A program made the position numbers and the translations under genes. The notes below the pieces were generated by a model. That model saw nothing but the letters and a program-made list of their open reading frames with translations, did no database searches and was not told the origin of the DNA. Shown here piece after piece: positions 26,499-34,850 of a DNA stretch of 64,000 nucleotides; positions within the stretch are counted from its first letter, which is position 1; each line of letters starts with the position of its first letter. The stretch is from CBDEGK01 sp965237855 (GTDB taxonomy: Bacteria > Pseudomonadota > Gammaproteobacteria > Pseudomonadales > Halieaceae). The DNA is taken from assembly GCA_965237855.1 (NCBI GenBank), contig CBDEGK010000004.1, positions 62,001-126,000 on the forward strand. The letters are read 5' to 3'.

Positions 26499-29400
26499 AT
26501 GAGTCTAACAGTGTCAGAACTTGTAGAAGGCGAATTTGGCCTCCAGCTTAGCCGTAGTGCCCACGATATGGTGTTTGTCGATCATCGGGTGCCGGACTTC
26601 GAGAGGATTGCAGCAGAAATCACCAATAGCTCACCGGGCACGATTGTTTTGCAATTGTCCGGGGATGCGGACGGGGTTGAACAGATTGCTGATGCGCTGG
26701 CGGGCTACAGTAGTCTGGGGGCCATTCATATCGTCTCTCACGGGTCGTCCGGGTCGCTGTCACTAGGCAACAGCGTCTTGTCTGCGGATAATATCGAGGG
26801 ATATACCGACCTGCTCGGCCAGATCGGCCTCAGTCTCGAGCTGAACGGCGATATTCTGCTTTATGGCTGTGATGTCGGGGCAGGCGAGGCCGGGGCGGCG
26901 TTCCTGGAGCGCCTGTCGTCGGCGACATCGGCAGATGTCGCGGCCTCGAGTGATCTTACCGGCGCCGCAGCTTCAGGCGGCGACTGGGACCTGGAAATCC
27001 AACAGGGGGATGTTGAGGCCGAAAGCCTTCAGTTGTTATCGGTCCACGAAACCCTGGCTGATGGCCAATACATTGTTGGCGATGGCTCCGGCGGCGGCGC
27101 CAACGGCAATAAAAAGTCCAACGGCAACGGTGGGGGCTCCAACGATACGCTGACCGGGACCGATGAAAGCGATGTGATCGTCGGCGACGGGTCCGGCGGT
27201 GGCGGTGGTGGTGGCGGCGGAGTGAATATTAGGGTCGGCGCTGCCGGCGGTTCCGGCAATGATCAGATTTCCGGCGGTGCCGGCAATGATATTCTGTTTG
27301 GGGACGGCTTTGACGGCGACGATGGCGGTTCTGCTGGAAATAATCCTAAAGTTGGGGGAGACGGCGGACTGTTCGGTGGCGGTGGCGGCGGCGCTTACTC
27401 TGGTTTTGCCGGAGGATCTGCTACCTACGGCGGCGGTGCAGGGAGCGGAAGTACCGGAGCCAACAGTACAACGGATGATGACGGCCACTTTGCGACCGGG
27501 GGAGCCAATTCTGGACCACTGGGCGGAGGCGGTGGCGGATTTGGCTCTGGCGGTAATGGCGGGAGCGGGTATGGGTCTAGCGGGGATAGTGCTGTTCATT
27601 TTCTGACCGACACCTCCAATACCATCTACAATGCGGTCAGCGCTATACTGTCCAACCTACTGACCAATAACCCGGACTTTGGCAGCGGCGCCGATACGCT
27701 CGATGGCGGTGCCGGATCAGATGATCTGTTTGGCCTCGGCGGGGAAGATGTCTTCCTCTTTGAACTGAACGACGCCACTTCAGGTTCTGACGTAGACACG
27801 GTCTGGGACTTCCGCAAGAACGGTGAAACCACAGAAACTCTGGATTTGGAAATCGGCAGCTCGCTGATCAGCTCAGCTAAACGAGATGCCCTGATCGCGG
27901 CCCAGACCACGGTCAATACCAATGATCGCCAGATTGTCTTTAACAACGGTGGATCTGAACAGGTCACTATTCTGGTCAAGGACATCAGCAGGGACCTGAC
28001 CGCCAGTGATTTTTCTGTGAATTCCCCGCCGACGGTCTCCGGGGCGCCGACCGATATCACCGTGATCGAAGATACGCTGTCCAACGTCGACCTGTCGGCA
28101 ATGAGCTTTGCCGATGTTGACGGCGACAATCTGACGGTGACGCTGGTGCTCAGTGCAGAGAGTTTTTCGACACTTGCTGACGGGGCTGGAAACTCTGTGA
28201 CCGAGACCCAGATTGATGGTCAGAACATCACCCTTGAGGGCACGGCAGCCAACATCACCACCTATCTCGATACCCCGGCCAACATCCAATATACGGGCGC
28301 GACCAATGCCAATGGTCAGGACCAGGCAACGATTACGGTATCGGCCACCGATGGCAATGGCGGCTCTCTGGAGTCTGATCCGGTGATCAATATTGACATC
28401 ACCGCGGCCTCGGATGATCCGGACGGGACCGACAAAACAATTCGCCTGCGAACGACAGCCACCCACACCTTTGCGGCCAGCGACTTCGGTTTTACCGACC
28501 CCGACACCGGCGACGCCCTCAACAGCGTGCAGGTCAATGTACAAACGCTTGATAACGGTGCACTTGAATTGAGTAGTGTGGCGGTTACCGACGGCGATTC
28601 CATCAGCCTTGCCAATATTGGCAACCTGGTGTATACCCCGAGTGCTACCGGCAGCGACAGCTTTACCTTTACCGTTGAAGATGACAGCGATAACTCCACA
28701 GATCCAACACCCAATACCATTACCTTTACCGTCATCCCGCCACCAGAGCCGCCGACTCCACCGCCGGAACCCGAGCCCGAGCCCGAAGTAGTCACCGAAA
28801 CCATAGATGGTGTCACCACAGAAACAGTAGTCACCACCAATGACGATGGCACTACCACCCAAACCACCACCATTGAGCCGGTTACATCTACCCGTGAGGA
28901 AGACGGTGGCACAGGTAATGCGGAACTAGCTGATATCCCGCTACAGTTTAGCGATAGTGATAGGGGCACCGCACAGACCACCGTCAGTTTGCCCGTGGGC
29001 GTGGGCCTGGTTTCTGAGGGCGACCCGGTACCCAAAACCGCCGAAACCGCCCAGAATGCGCTGATTAGCCTGACCGAAAGTGCCCTGGCCGATATTGATG
29101 GGGACAACCAGGACACCCTCGCCGGAGCCCAGGCCTTCCTTGATGAGACCATCGAGACCGGCAACGAGATCGTGGTCAACAGCATCGTCTTTACCGTGGC
29201 AGAGGGCGTCACCGAAGTGCCCCAAACCATTGTGATTCAGGGTAGTCCCACCGAGGCCAATGGCGGTGTCAAAGAAGCCCTGATCATCGATGCCAGCAAT
29301 TTGCCACCCGGTACCCAGCTCAATCTGGAGAATGTGGAGTTTGCTGTGATTATCGGCCCCGCCACCCTGCGTGGTGGCGCCGGCGCCAATATTGTCTACG

Positions 29401-30107
29401 CGGGGGCCGGTAGCCAGGATATCTTGCTCGGTGAAGACGACGACGAACTGTACGGCGGTGATGGCGACGATATTATCGGCAGCGAGGGCGGCGACGACCA
29501 GCTGTTTGGCAATGCCGGTAACGACACCTTGTTTGGCGGCGAGGGTGCCGACTTTATCCACGGCGGTGCCGATACCGACACCATTAGCTATACCGGCAAT
29601 CAGGCCGACTACACCCTAGAGCAACATCACAGCGTCATCACCCTCACCTCCATAGCCGATCCCAGCGATATCGATACCATTGTCAATGCCGAAGTCATCC
29701 AGTTTGCCGATGGCAATCTCAGTCTCAATTACGACAGCAAGCTCGACAAGATCGCCACCCTGTACCAACAGATGTTTAGTCGCCAGGCCGATCTCGACGG
29801 CTTCCAGTACTGGGCCGAACGCAGTGAAAACAGCGATAGTTTGCAGGCGATCGCGGTCGACTTTTTATGGAGTGAAGAAGCCCAGTTAACCTTTGATATC
29901 GTTGTGGAGGATGCCGATGACGAGAGTGCCATCGAATACCTGTACCAGGCCCTGATGGGCCGCGAGTTTGACCAAACCGGCAAAGATTACTGGTTGGATC
30001 GCTATCAATCGGGAGACAGCTTGCAAGAGATTGCCGAGGACTTTATGTTTTCCGAAGAGTTTGCAGGCTACATCATTGAGCACAGTGAATGGGAGTTTTT
30101 GGTTTAA
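26499..30107 (+). CDS. Giant RTX-like protein: DUF4347, Gly-rich, cadherin-like repeats, calcium-binding repeats, DUF4214
   Basis: 1,202 residues from ATG 26499, with GGGAG 8 nt upstream; a GTG at 26424 lacks this. N-terminal DUF4347 (about 15-185; HIVSHGSSGSLSLG and LLYGCDVGAG). A Gly/Ser/Asn-rich region with RTX-type nonamers follows (about 190-375, GGAGNDILFGDG), then bacterial cadherin-like or Ig-like repeats (about 505-740), a Pro/Glu linker near 750, a second RTX block (about 965-1030, GGDGDDIIGSEGGDDQLFG) and two DUF4214 units at the end (about 1075-1190, QADLDGFQYWAERS and FDQTGKDYWLDRY). Proteins of this plan are usually secreted by type I systems and act as adhesins or S-layer-like surface proteins; no type I genes are nearby. 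Function is not proven. Confidence 0.85.
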   Translation: MSLTVSELVEGEFGLQLSRSAHDMVFVDHRVPDFERIAAEITNSSPGTIVLQLSGDADGVEQIADALAGYSSLGAIHIVSHGSSGSLSLGNSVLSADNIEGYTDLLGQIGLSLELNGDILLYGCDVGAGEAGAAFLERLSSATSADVAASSDLTGAAASGGDWDLEIQQGDVEAESLQLLSVHETLADGQYIVGDGSGGGANGNKKSNGNGGGSNDTLTGTDESDVIVGDGSGGGGGGGGGVNIRVGAAGGSGNDQISGGAGNDILFGDGFDGDDGGSAGNNPKVGGDGGLFGGGGGGAYSGFAGGSATYGGGAGSGSTGANSTTDDDGHFATGGANSGPLGGGGGGFGSGGNGGSGYGSSGDSAVHFLTDTSNTIYNAVSAILSNLLTNNPDFGSGADTLDGGAGSDDLFGLGGEDVFLFELNDATSGSDVDTVWDFRKNGETTETLDLEIGSSLISSAKRDALIAAQTTVNTNDRQIVFNNGGSEQVTILVKDISRDLTASDFSVNSPPTVSGAPTDITVIEDTLSNVDLSAMSFADVDGDNLTVTLVLSAESFSTLADGAGNSVTETQIDGQNITLEGTAANITTYLDTPANIQYTGATNANGQDQATITVSATDGNGGSLESDPVINIDITAASDDPDGTDKTIRLRTTATHTFAASDFGFTDPDTGDALNSVQVNVQTLDNGALELSSVAVTDGDSISLANIGNLVYTPSATGSDSFTFTVEDDSDNSTDPTPNTITFTVIPPPEPPTPPPEPEPEPEVVTETIDGVTTETVVTTNDDGTTTQTTTIEPVTSTREEDGGTGNAELADIPLQFSDSDRGTAQTTVSLPVGVGLVSEGDPVPKTAETAQNALISLTESALADIDGDNQDTLAGAQAFLDETIETGNEIVVNSIVFTVAEGVTEVPQTIVIQGSPTEANGGVKEALIIDASNLPPGTQLNLENVEFAVIIGPATLRGGAGANIVYAGAGSQDILLGEDDDELYGGDGDDIIGSEGGDDQLFGNAGNDTLFGGEGADFIHGGADTDTISYTGNQADYTLEQHHSVITLTSIADPSDIDTIVNAEVIQFADGNLSLNYDSKLDKIATLYQQMFSRQADLDGFQYWAERSENSDSLQAIAVDFLWSEEAQLTFDIVVEDADDESAIEYLYQALMGREFDQTGKDYWLDRYQSGDSLQEIAEDFMFSEEFAGYIIEHSEWEFLV

Positions 30108-30140
30108 GGGCTGCACCGTCATCGGTTTGAAGGCTGTCTA

Positions 30141-30152
30141 GCCCACCGCCAT
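30141..30152 (+). other. Putative attR: copy of tRNA-Ser 3' end
   Basis: GCCCACCGCCAT, identical to 24982-24993, lying 33 nt after the giant gene's stop codon. Confidence 0.6.
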
Positions 30153-30158
30153 CTTCCA

Positions 30159-30184
30159 AAAACCCGGGCTTGCTCGGGTTTTTT
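30159..30184 (+). terminator. Rho-independent terminator after the right repeat
   Basis: AACCCG/CGGGTT stem with loop GGCTTGCT and six T. It can end the giant gene's transcript and may be the original tRNA-Ser terminator. The A-run on the left side makes it potentially bidirectional. Confidence 0.8.
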
Positions 30185-30267
30185 CTACCTTGATTTTGGA
30201 TTTTTCGCCCTTATTATAGGTCTAAGGTATTGATGCCCTGTTTGGGCCCAGTTGTGGAGTGATAGAT

Positions 30268-30942
30268 ATGCAAGAGAAAAGCCTGTACAGCGCCGATGTA
30301 GCCGGTCTCGAATCGGCCCTGTCGACCAACAAAGTACTGAAAAACACATACATGCTGCTAGGCATGACGCTGGTCTTCAGCAGCGTCACCGCCGGTATTT
30401 CCATGGCCATGGGTCTGGGGCAAGGAGCGGCATTAATACTAATGCTGGCTGGCTTTGGGTTGCTATTTGTGGTCAATCGTACTGCCGACAGCAGCAAGGG
30501 CATTGTTGCCATTTTCGCCTTTACAGGCGTGATGGGTGCCTCAATAGGCCCCATGCTTAACTTCTACCTGGCCATGCCCAATGGACCCGGACTGGTTATG
30601 CAGGCCCTTGGTGGCACCGCCCTGGTATTTTTCGGACTCTCCGCCTACGCATTGACTACCCGTAAAGATTTTTCTTACATGGGTGGCTTTTTGTTTGTTG
30701 GCTTGCTGGTTGCTGTCGTCGCCAGTATCGCCAATATTTTCCTGGGCATCCCCGCCTTGTCGCTGACAATTTCAGCAGCCGTGGTAATGATCATGTCTGG
30801 CCTGATTCTGTTTGATACCAGCCGTATTATCAATGGCGGTGAAACCAACTACATTCGCGCTACGGTGTCCCTGTACCTGGATATCTACAACTTGTTTATT
30901 CACCTGCTGCACCTGCTGACAGCGCTGGGCGGTGATGACTAA
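30268..30942 (+). CDS. Bax inhibitor-1/YccA family membrane protein
   Basis: 224 residues, almost wholly hydrophobic with about seven membrane segments. It resembles YccA, an inner-membrane protein that modulates the FtsH protease in E. coli. The N-terminal cytoplasmic stretch LSTNKVLKNTYMLLGMTL and the C-terminal VSLYLDIYNLFIHLLHLLT are family hallmarks. The start is ATG 30268 (MQEKSLYS) with GGAG 8 nt upstream; an in-frame GTG three codons earlier has no ribosome site. It precedes the tus operon, as yccA does in E. coli and Pseudomonas (yccA-tusE region). Confidence 0.92.
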   Translation: MQEKSLYSADVAGLESALSTNKVLKNTYMLLGMTLVFSSVTAGISMAMGLGQGAALILMLAGFGLLFVVNRTADSSKGIVAIFAFTGVMGASIGPMLNFYLAMPNGPGLVMQALGGTALVFFGLSAYALTTRKDFSYMGGFLFVGLLVAVVASIANIFLGIPALSLTISAAVVMIMSGLILFDTSRIINGGETNYIRATVSLYLDIYNLFIHLLHLLTALGGDD

Positions 30943-31008
30943 CAGCCCTGCGCGGTCTGGAGTAGAAGCCCTGAGCGGTGGTAACTAAAGCCGCGTCTGC
31001 GCGATTAC

Positions 31009-31036
31009 AAGCCCCGGCCTCGCACCGGGGCTTTTC
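31009..31036 (+). terminator. Rho-independent terminator after yccA-like gene
   Basis: GCCCCGG (31011-31017) and CCGGGGC (31025-31031) with a seven-base loop and TTTT. It separates the YccA-like gene from tusD. Confidence 0.85.
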
Positions 31037-31054
31037 ATTTATGGATCTAACACA

Positions 31055-31447
31055 GTGAAGATAGCAATGCTGGTACTGGGATCGCCACTCGGCTCTGCCG
31101 GTGCCGATAGTGCCTGGTATTACGCGGATGCTGTGCTGCGAGCGGGGCACGAGTTGCCGCGGGTGTTTTTCTTTCACGAAGGGGTTTATAACGGCAACGA
31201 CTTTGCAGCACCGGCCCAGGATGAAACCGATCGCCTGCAGCGCTGGTCAACGCTATCGCAGGATGGCGATACCGAACTGGTGTTGTGTGTGGCCTCTGCC
31301 GCGCGCCGCGGCGTACTCGACAGCGACGAGGGTCAGCGCCACGGTAAAGCCGCCGCCAATATGCACCCAGCATTTACCGTCGGCGGCCTGGGTCTTCTCA
31401 TCGACGCCGCCACCGATTGTGAACGGCTAGTGACTTTCGGCCCCTGA
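31055..31447 (+). CDS. tusD: Sulfurtransferase TusD
   Basis: 130 residues, DsrE-fold subunit of the TusBCD complex that passes persulfide sulfur from TusA to TusE for 2-thiouridine of tRNA wobble positions. The active Cys is in ELVLCVASAARRG (about residue 79). Start GTG 31055 (MKIAMLVLGSPLG), which fits the family N-terminus. Followed by tusC, tusB and tusE in the usual order. Confidence 0.94.
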   Translation: MKIAMLVLGSPLGSAGADSAWYYADAVLRAGHELPRVFFFHEGVYNGNDFAAPAQDETDRLQRWSTLSQDGDTELVLCVASAARRGVLDSDEGQRHGKAAANMHPAFTVGGLGLLIDAATDCERLVTFGP

Positions 31448-31463
31448 ACATGAATACACAGAC

Positions 31464-31832
31464 ATGAATGTAAGCAACCGAGAATTGTTGCTGGTATGTC
31501 GGCACAGTCCCTACGGCAGCCAACTCAGTCGCAGCGCCCTGGATATCGCGCTGGCCGCCAGCGTATTTGAGCGCGACGTGAGTGTGCTATTTATGGATGA
31601 GGGCGTATGGCAGTTACTTTCCAACCAGGATGCAGCGGCCGTCGACAGCAAGAGCATAGAAAAAGCCATCGATTCATTTCCCCTCTACGATCTGGATTCA
31701 CTGTACGTGGATGAAAGATCTCTGACTCAAAGACAACTCAGCAGCGCAACGATCAGGGATAATATTCAGCTGCTTGGCCATCTGGAGCTGCCCGCTTTCA
31801 TGGACAGCTTCAAACAGATCATCAGTTGCTGA
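31464..31832 (+). CDS. tusC: Sulfurtransferase complex subunit TusC
   Basis: 122 residues, second subunit of TusBCD. Typical start ELLLVCRHSPYGSQLSRSALDIALAA and VLFMDEGVWQLL, then a less conserved C-terminal half ending MDSFKQIISC. Lies 16 nt after tusD and two nt before tusB. Confidence 0.92.
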   Translation: MNVSNRELLLVCRHSPYGSQLSRSALDIALAASVFERDVSVLFMDEGVWQLLSNQDAAAVDSKSIEKAIDSFPLYDLDSLYVDERSLTQRQLSSATIRDNIQLLGHLELPAFMDSFKQIISC

Positions 31833-31833
31833 C

Positions 31834-32133
31834 ATGCTATTACACCTTGTTTCAAGCAGCCCCACCGCCAGCCGCAGCCTCGACAGTTGTCTGCGCAGTC
31901 TCACGCCGGGCGCCCTGATATTGCTGCTCCAGGATGGCGTCTATGCGGCCACCGCCGACAGCGAGGCCCTTGCGAAAATCACCTCGAGTGAAGCAGGGCA
32001 CTGCTATGCCCTGCACGGTGACGTCGCCGCGCGAGGATTGTTAGAGCGTGTGGATGCAGCAGTCACCCTGATCGACTACGACGAATTCGTACGCCTGAGT
32101 GTCGAGTGTCACGCACTGCAGAGCTGGTTTTAA
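31834..32133 (+). CDS. tusB: Sulfurtransferase complex subunit TusB
   Basis: 99 residues, the smallest TusBCD subunit. MLLHLVSSSPTASRSLDSCL is the family opening and GALILLLQDGVYAA the following core. Start ATG 31834, two nt after the tusC stop, without its own ribosome site, so translation is probably coupled. The last codons are the first unit of a short 21-nt triplication. Confidence 0.9.
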   Translation: MLLHLVSSSPTASRSLDSCLRSLTPGALILLLQDGVYAATADSEALAKITSSEAGHCYALHGDVAARGLLERVDAAVTLIDYDEFVRLSVECHALQSWF

Positions 32134-32179
32134 TGAGTGCACAGCTGGGTTTGAAGAATGCAGAGCTGGGTTTAAACCA
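32117..32179 (+). repeat. Three imperfect 21-nt direct repeats between tusB and tusE
   Basis: Units at 32117, 32138 and 32159 share TGCA(G/C)AGCTGG(G)TTT. The first encodes the end of TusB; the third ends at the A of the tusE ATG. A local slippage triplication fits. Confidence 0.75.
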
Positions 32180-32481
32180 TGTATGACGAGGAAGGCTTTC
32201 TACAAAACCTGGATCATTGGACGCCAGCAATGGCGTCGGAAATTGCGCGGCGAGAACAGCTTGAGCTAACCGACGCTCACTGGGAAATTCTATACCTGCT
32301 GCGAGACTATTATCAGCAGTTCGAGGCATCCCCCGCCATGCGGGCACTGGTCAAATTCACCCGCCAACAGCTGGGTGATGAAAAGGGTCGTAGCATCTAC
32401 TTGCTACGGTTATTCCCCGACAGTCCAGCCAAACTCGGCAGCAAAATCGCCGGCCTGCCCAAACCGGATAATTGCCTGTGA
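32179..32481 (+). CDS. tusE: Sulfur relay protein TusE (DsrC family)
   Basis: 100 residues, DsrC family. It receives sulfur from TusBCD and works with MnmA in 2-thiouridine synthesis. EEGFLQNLDHWTPAMA at the N-terminus, LTDAHWEILYLLRDYY and RLFPDSPAKLGSKIAGLPKP, with the invariant Cys penultimate (NCL). A stop codon just upstream fixes the ATG at 32179, making the N-terminus about ten residues shorter than common TusE, just after the 21-nt repeats. The 3' end overlaps the next gene by four nt. Confidence 0.93.
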   Translation: MYDEEGFLQNLDHWTPAMASEIARREQLELTDAHWEILYLLRDYYQQFEASPAMRALVKFTRQQLGDEKGRSIYLLRLFPDSPAKLGSKIAGLPKPDNCL

Positions 32482-33467
32482 GCAAAGAGCACCCCTTTGC
32501 CAACTATGTGCGCATCCTCGGTAAAGGCAAAACCGGCACCCGCTCCCTTCAGCAAAGCGAGGCGCGCGACGCCTTCAATATGATCCTCAGGGGCGAGGTC
32601 GAGCCGGTACAACTGGGTGCCTTCCTCATGTTGCTGCGCGTCAAGGAGGAGTCACCGCAGGAACTGGCGGGATTCGTTGAGGCCTGCCGTGATCACTATC
32701 CTACCGCCCGCCCCACCCACAGGCCGCTGCTGGACTGGTCATCCTATGCTGGTAAGAAAGCCCAGCATCCCTGGTACATTCTCAGTGCCCTGCTGTTGGC
32801 GGAACACGGCGTTGGCGTCTTAATGCATGGCTCCGACGGACATACAGCACAACGCCTGTACAGCAGCCAGGTGTGGGCGGAACTTGGCTTGGAGGCTGCC
32901 AATAGTATTGACGAGGCCCTGGACCGGGTAGACAGCACTGGCCTGGCCTGGCTGCCCCTGAAAAATTTCTTGCCTCAACTGGACCAACTTATCCAGTTGA
33001 AGCCCCTGTTGGGGCTGCGCTCGCCCGTCAACACACTGACTCGCCTACTCAACCCGGGTCGGGCCGCCTTCAGTCTGCAAAGTGTCTTTCACCCCGCTTA
33101 TTCGGCCCTGCACCAGGAAGCGGACAGACTGCTGGGACAAGCCAATTCCCTGGTGTTCAAGGGCGATGGCGGCGAGGTGGAGATAAAACCCCAGGCCGCG
33201 AGCCGCTTTTCCATGCTTTCCGCCACTCACATCACCGAGCAGCAATGGTCTCGGCAGATTGACCACCGACCGCAGCCAGTAATCGCTCCTGCCAGCCAAC
33301 CCCTGCTCCAGCTGTGGCGTGATGAACGCAGCGACGCCTACGGCACGATTGCGGTCATCGAAACCTGCGCCATCGCCCTGCTGTTACTCGGGCGAGCAAA
33401 CAACGAGGACGACGCCCGGGCGCTGGCAACCGAGCTCTGGCAGCAGCGAGATAAAGGCAGGCTATAA
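32478..33467 (+). CDS. YbiB/TrpD2-like glycosyl transferase family protein
   Basis: 329 residues with the anthranilate phosphoribosyltransferase fold: YVRILGKGKTGTRSL then helical N-domain (EARDAFNMILRGEVEPVQLGAFLMLLRVKEES), VGVLMHGSDGH in the phosphoribosyl-diphosphate region and a C-terminal domain with LRSPVNTLTRLLNP. In the YbiB branch (E. coli TrpD2) anthranilate binding is lost and nucleic acid is bound instead. Start GTG 32478, overlapping the tusE stop (GTGA), so it is part of the tus transcript. The link to sulfur relay is only positional. Confidence 0.85.
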   Translation: MSKEHPFANYVRILGKGKTGTRSLQQSEARDAFNMILRGEVEPVQLGAFLMLLRVKEESPQELAGFVEACRDHYPTARPTHRPLLDWSSYAGKKAQHPWYILSALLLAEHGVGVLMHGSDGHTAQRLYSSQVWAELGLEAANSIDEALDRVDSTGLAWLPLKNFLPQLDQLIQLKPLLGLRSPVNTLTRLLNPGRAAFSLQSVFHPAYSALHQEADRLLGQANSLVFKGDGGEVEIKPQAASRFSMLSATHITEQQWSRQIDHRPQPVIAPASQPLLQLWRDERSDAYGTIAVIETCAIALLLLGRANNEDDARALATELWQQRDKGRL

Positions 33468-33468
33468 C

Positions 33469-34572
33469 ATGCTGGTTACTTCAGCTGACCCCACCAACTA
33501 CGATGCACAACTCGAGGACAAGCGGCGGCGCTTGGCCGCCCAGTTCAGTGACTTCAACGCGCCCGCTATTGAGCTGTTCGCCTCACCACCACAGGCTTAT
33601 CGAATGCGCGCGGAGTTCCGTCTCTGGCACCAGGGTGAAGATGTGTTCTATGCCATGTTTGACCCCGCCGCTCCGAAGACGCCGGTTCGGGTCGACAATT
33701 TCACTATCGCCTCGGAACGCATCCAGGCGGCAATGCCGCGTTTACTGGAACTGATCCGGGGGCATGCCCATCTGCGCAAGAAATTATTCCAGGTGGAGTT
33801 TCTCTCAACACTGTCCGGGGAGCTGCTGCTAACCCTGATTTATCACCGTGCGCTGGACGAACACTGGGATTGTGCGGCCCGCCTGATTGCCGATGAACTC
33901 GACGCCAAGGTGATAGGCCGTTCACGCAAACAGAAACGTGTGTTGAGCGACGATTATGTCGATGAACAGCTGGCACTCAACAGCGGTGATTTTAGCTATC
34001 GCCAGTTCGAGCAGGGCTTCACGCAGCCCAATGCCCGCGTCAATGTCAGCATGCTGAACTGGGCCTGTCAGGCGGCGCAGGGCCGGGGTGGCGATTTACT
34101 GGAACTCTATTGCGGGAACGGCAACTTCAGCCTGCCACTGAGCCGCCACTTCGACAGGGTGCTCGCCACAGAAGTAGCCAAGTCTTCGATGAAGGCGGCA
34201 CGACACAATGCCGCCAGCAATCAGGTCAATAACCTGGAGCTGGTCAGGCTCTCGGCGGAAGAGGTGTGCCAGGCCATGGATGGGGTGCGGGAGTTTCGCC
34301 GCCTGCGCGATCTGACCCCCATCGACGCGTATCAATTCAGCACCGTGTTTGTTGATCCACCGCGTGCGGGTCTCGATCCGCTGACGGAAGCGCTGGTCAC
34401 CCGCTTCGACAATATTATTTATATTTCCTGCAGCCCTGAATCACTGCAGCGCAACTTGCAGACAATCAGCGTCACTCACAACTTGGATCGCCTGGCGCTT
34501 TTCGACCAGTTCCCCTATACCCCTCACACAGAGTGTGGGGTATTGCTCACCAGGAAGGAGGTACAGCCATGA
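33469..34572 (+). CDS. trmA: tRNA (uracil-5-)-methyltransferase TrmA
   Basis: Makes m5U54 (ribothymidine) in the T-loop of tRNA, using SAM. 367 residues. Motif I in LELYCGNGNFSLPLS (about 210-224), the FVDPPRAGLD motif (about 296), the nucleophilic Cys in YISCSPESLQRN (about 322) and the catalytic Glu near the C-terminus in HTECGVLLTRK. No iron-sulfur cysteines at the N-terminus, which separates it from RlmC/RlmD. The start ATG 33469 lies one nt after the previous stop. An upstream reading (33319) belongs to another frame's overlap and is rejected. Confidence 0.96.
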   Translation: MLVTSADPTNYDAQLEDKRRRLAAQFSDFNAPAIELFASPPQAYRMRAEFRLWHQGEDVFYAMFDPAAPKTPVRVDNFTIASERIQAAMPRLLELIRGHAHLRKKLFQVEFLSTLSGELLLTLIYHRALDEHWDCAARLIADELDAKVIGRSRKQKRVLSDDYVDEQLALNSGDFSYRQFEQGFTQPNARVNVSMLNWACQAAQGRGGDLLELYCGNGNFSLPLSRHFDRVLATEVAKSSMKAARHNAASNQVNNLELVRLSAEEVCQAMDGVREFRRLRDLTPIDAYQFSTVFVDPPRAGLDPLTEALVTRFDNIIYISCSPESLQRNLQTISVTHNLDRLALFDQFPYTPHTECGVLLTRKEVQP

Positions 34573-34850
34573 CATTACTGTCTGAGCAAGAGTTAAGCTC
34601 CGAACTCAAACGATTGCCCGACTGGGAGTTGCGCCAAGGCAAACTCTATCGCAGCTTCGAATTCACGGACTTCGTGCAGGCATTTGGTTTTATGAGTCGC
34701 GTTGCATTGCTGGCGGAATCGCGCAATCACCATCCCGAATGGAGCAATGTCTACAACCGGGTGGACATTGAATTGGTCAGCCACGACCTGGCCGGCATCA
34801 CGGCGCGCGATGTCGGTTTAGCGGCCGCTATTGATGCAGTCTGCGATTAG
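34569..34850 (+). CDS. Pterin-4-alpha-carbinolamine dehydratase
   Basis: 93 residues; dehydrates 4a-hydroxytetrahydrobiopterin in the recycling of the pterin cofactor of aromatic hydroxylases (PhhB-like). Family signature ESRNHHPEWSNVYNRVDIEL with the catalytic His pair near residues 58-59, and ITARDVGLAAAID at the C-terminus. Excellent ribosome site AGGAGG seven nt before ATG 34569; the ATG overlaps the trmA stop. No phenylalanine hydroxylase gene is near, so the partner is unknown. Confidence 0.92.
   Translation: MTLLSEQELSSELKRLPDWELRQGKLYRSFEFTDFVQAFGFMSRVALLAESRNHHPEWSNVYNRVDIELVSHDLAGITARDVGLAAAIDAVCD

Larger units (their letters stand above)
24994..30152 (+). mobile_element. Probable genomic island in tRNA-Ser
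   Basis: About 5.1 kb between two copies of the tRNA-Ser 3' end. It carries only a sulfotransferase gene and a 3.6-kb gene for an RTX-like surface/secreted protein; no integrase or excisionase is visible, so it would be immobile alone or a remnant. Housekeeping genes resume on both sides (rne before, yccA-like and tus genes after). A hairpin with a T-run directly follows the right copy, as is usual after a tRNA gene, which suggests that the right repeat marks the old tRNA boundary. Inferred from structure, not from comparison with another genome. Confidence 0.55.

Noticed and set aside
27029..29984. Several antisense ORFs of 60-330 codons opposite the giant gene
   Set aside because: They are shadows of a GC-rich, Gly/Asp-biased coding strand; no starts with ribosome sites and no recognisable domains.
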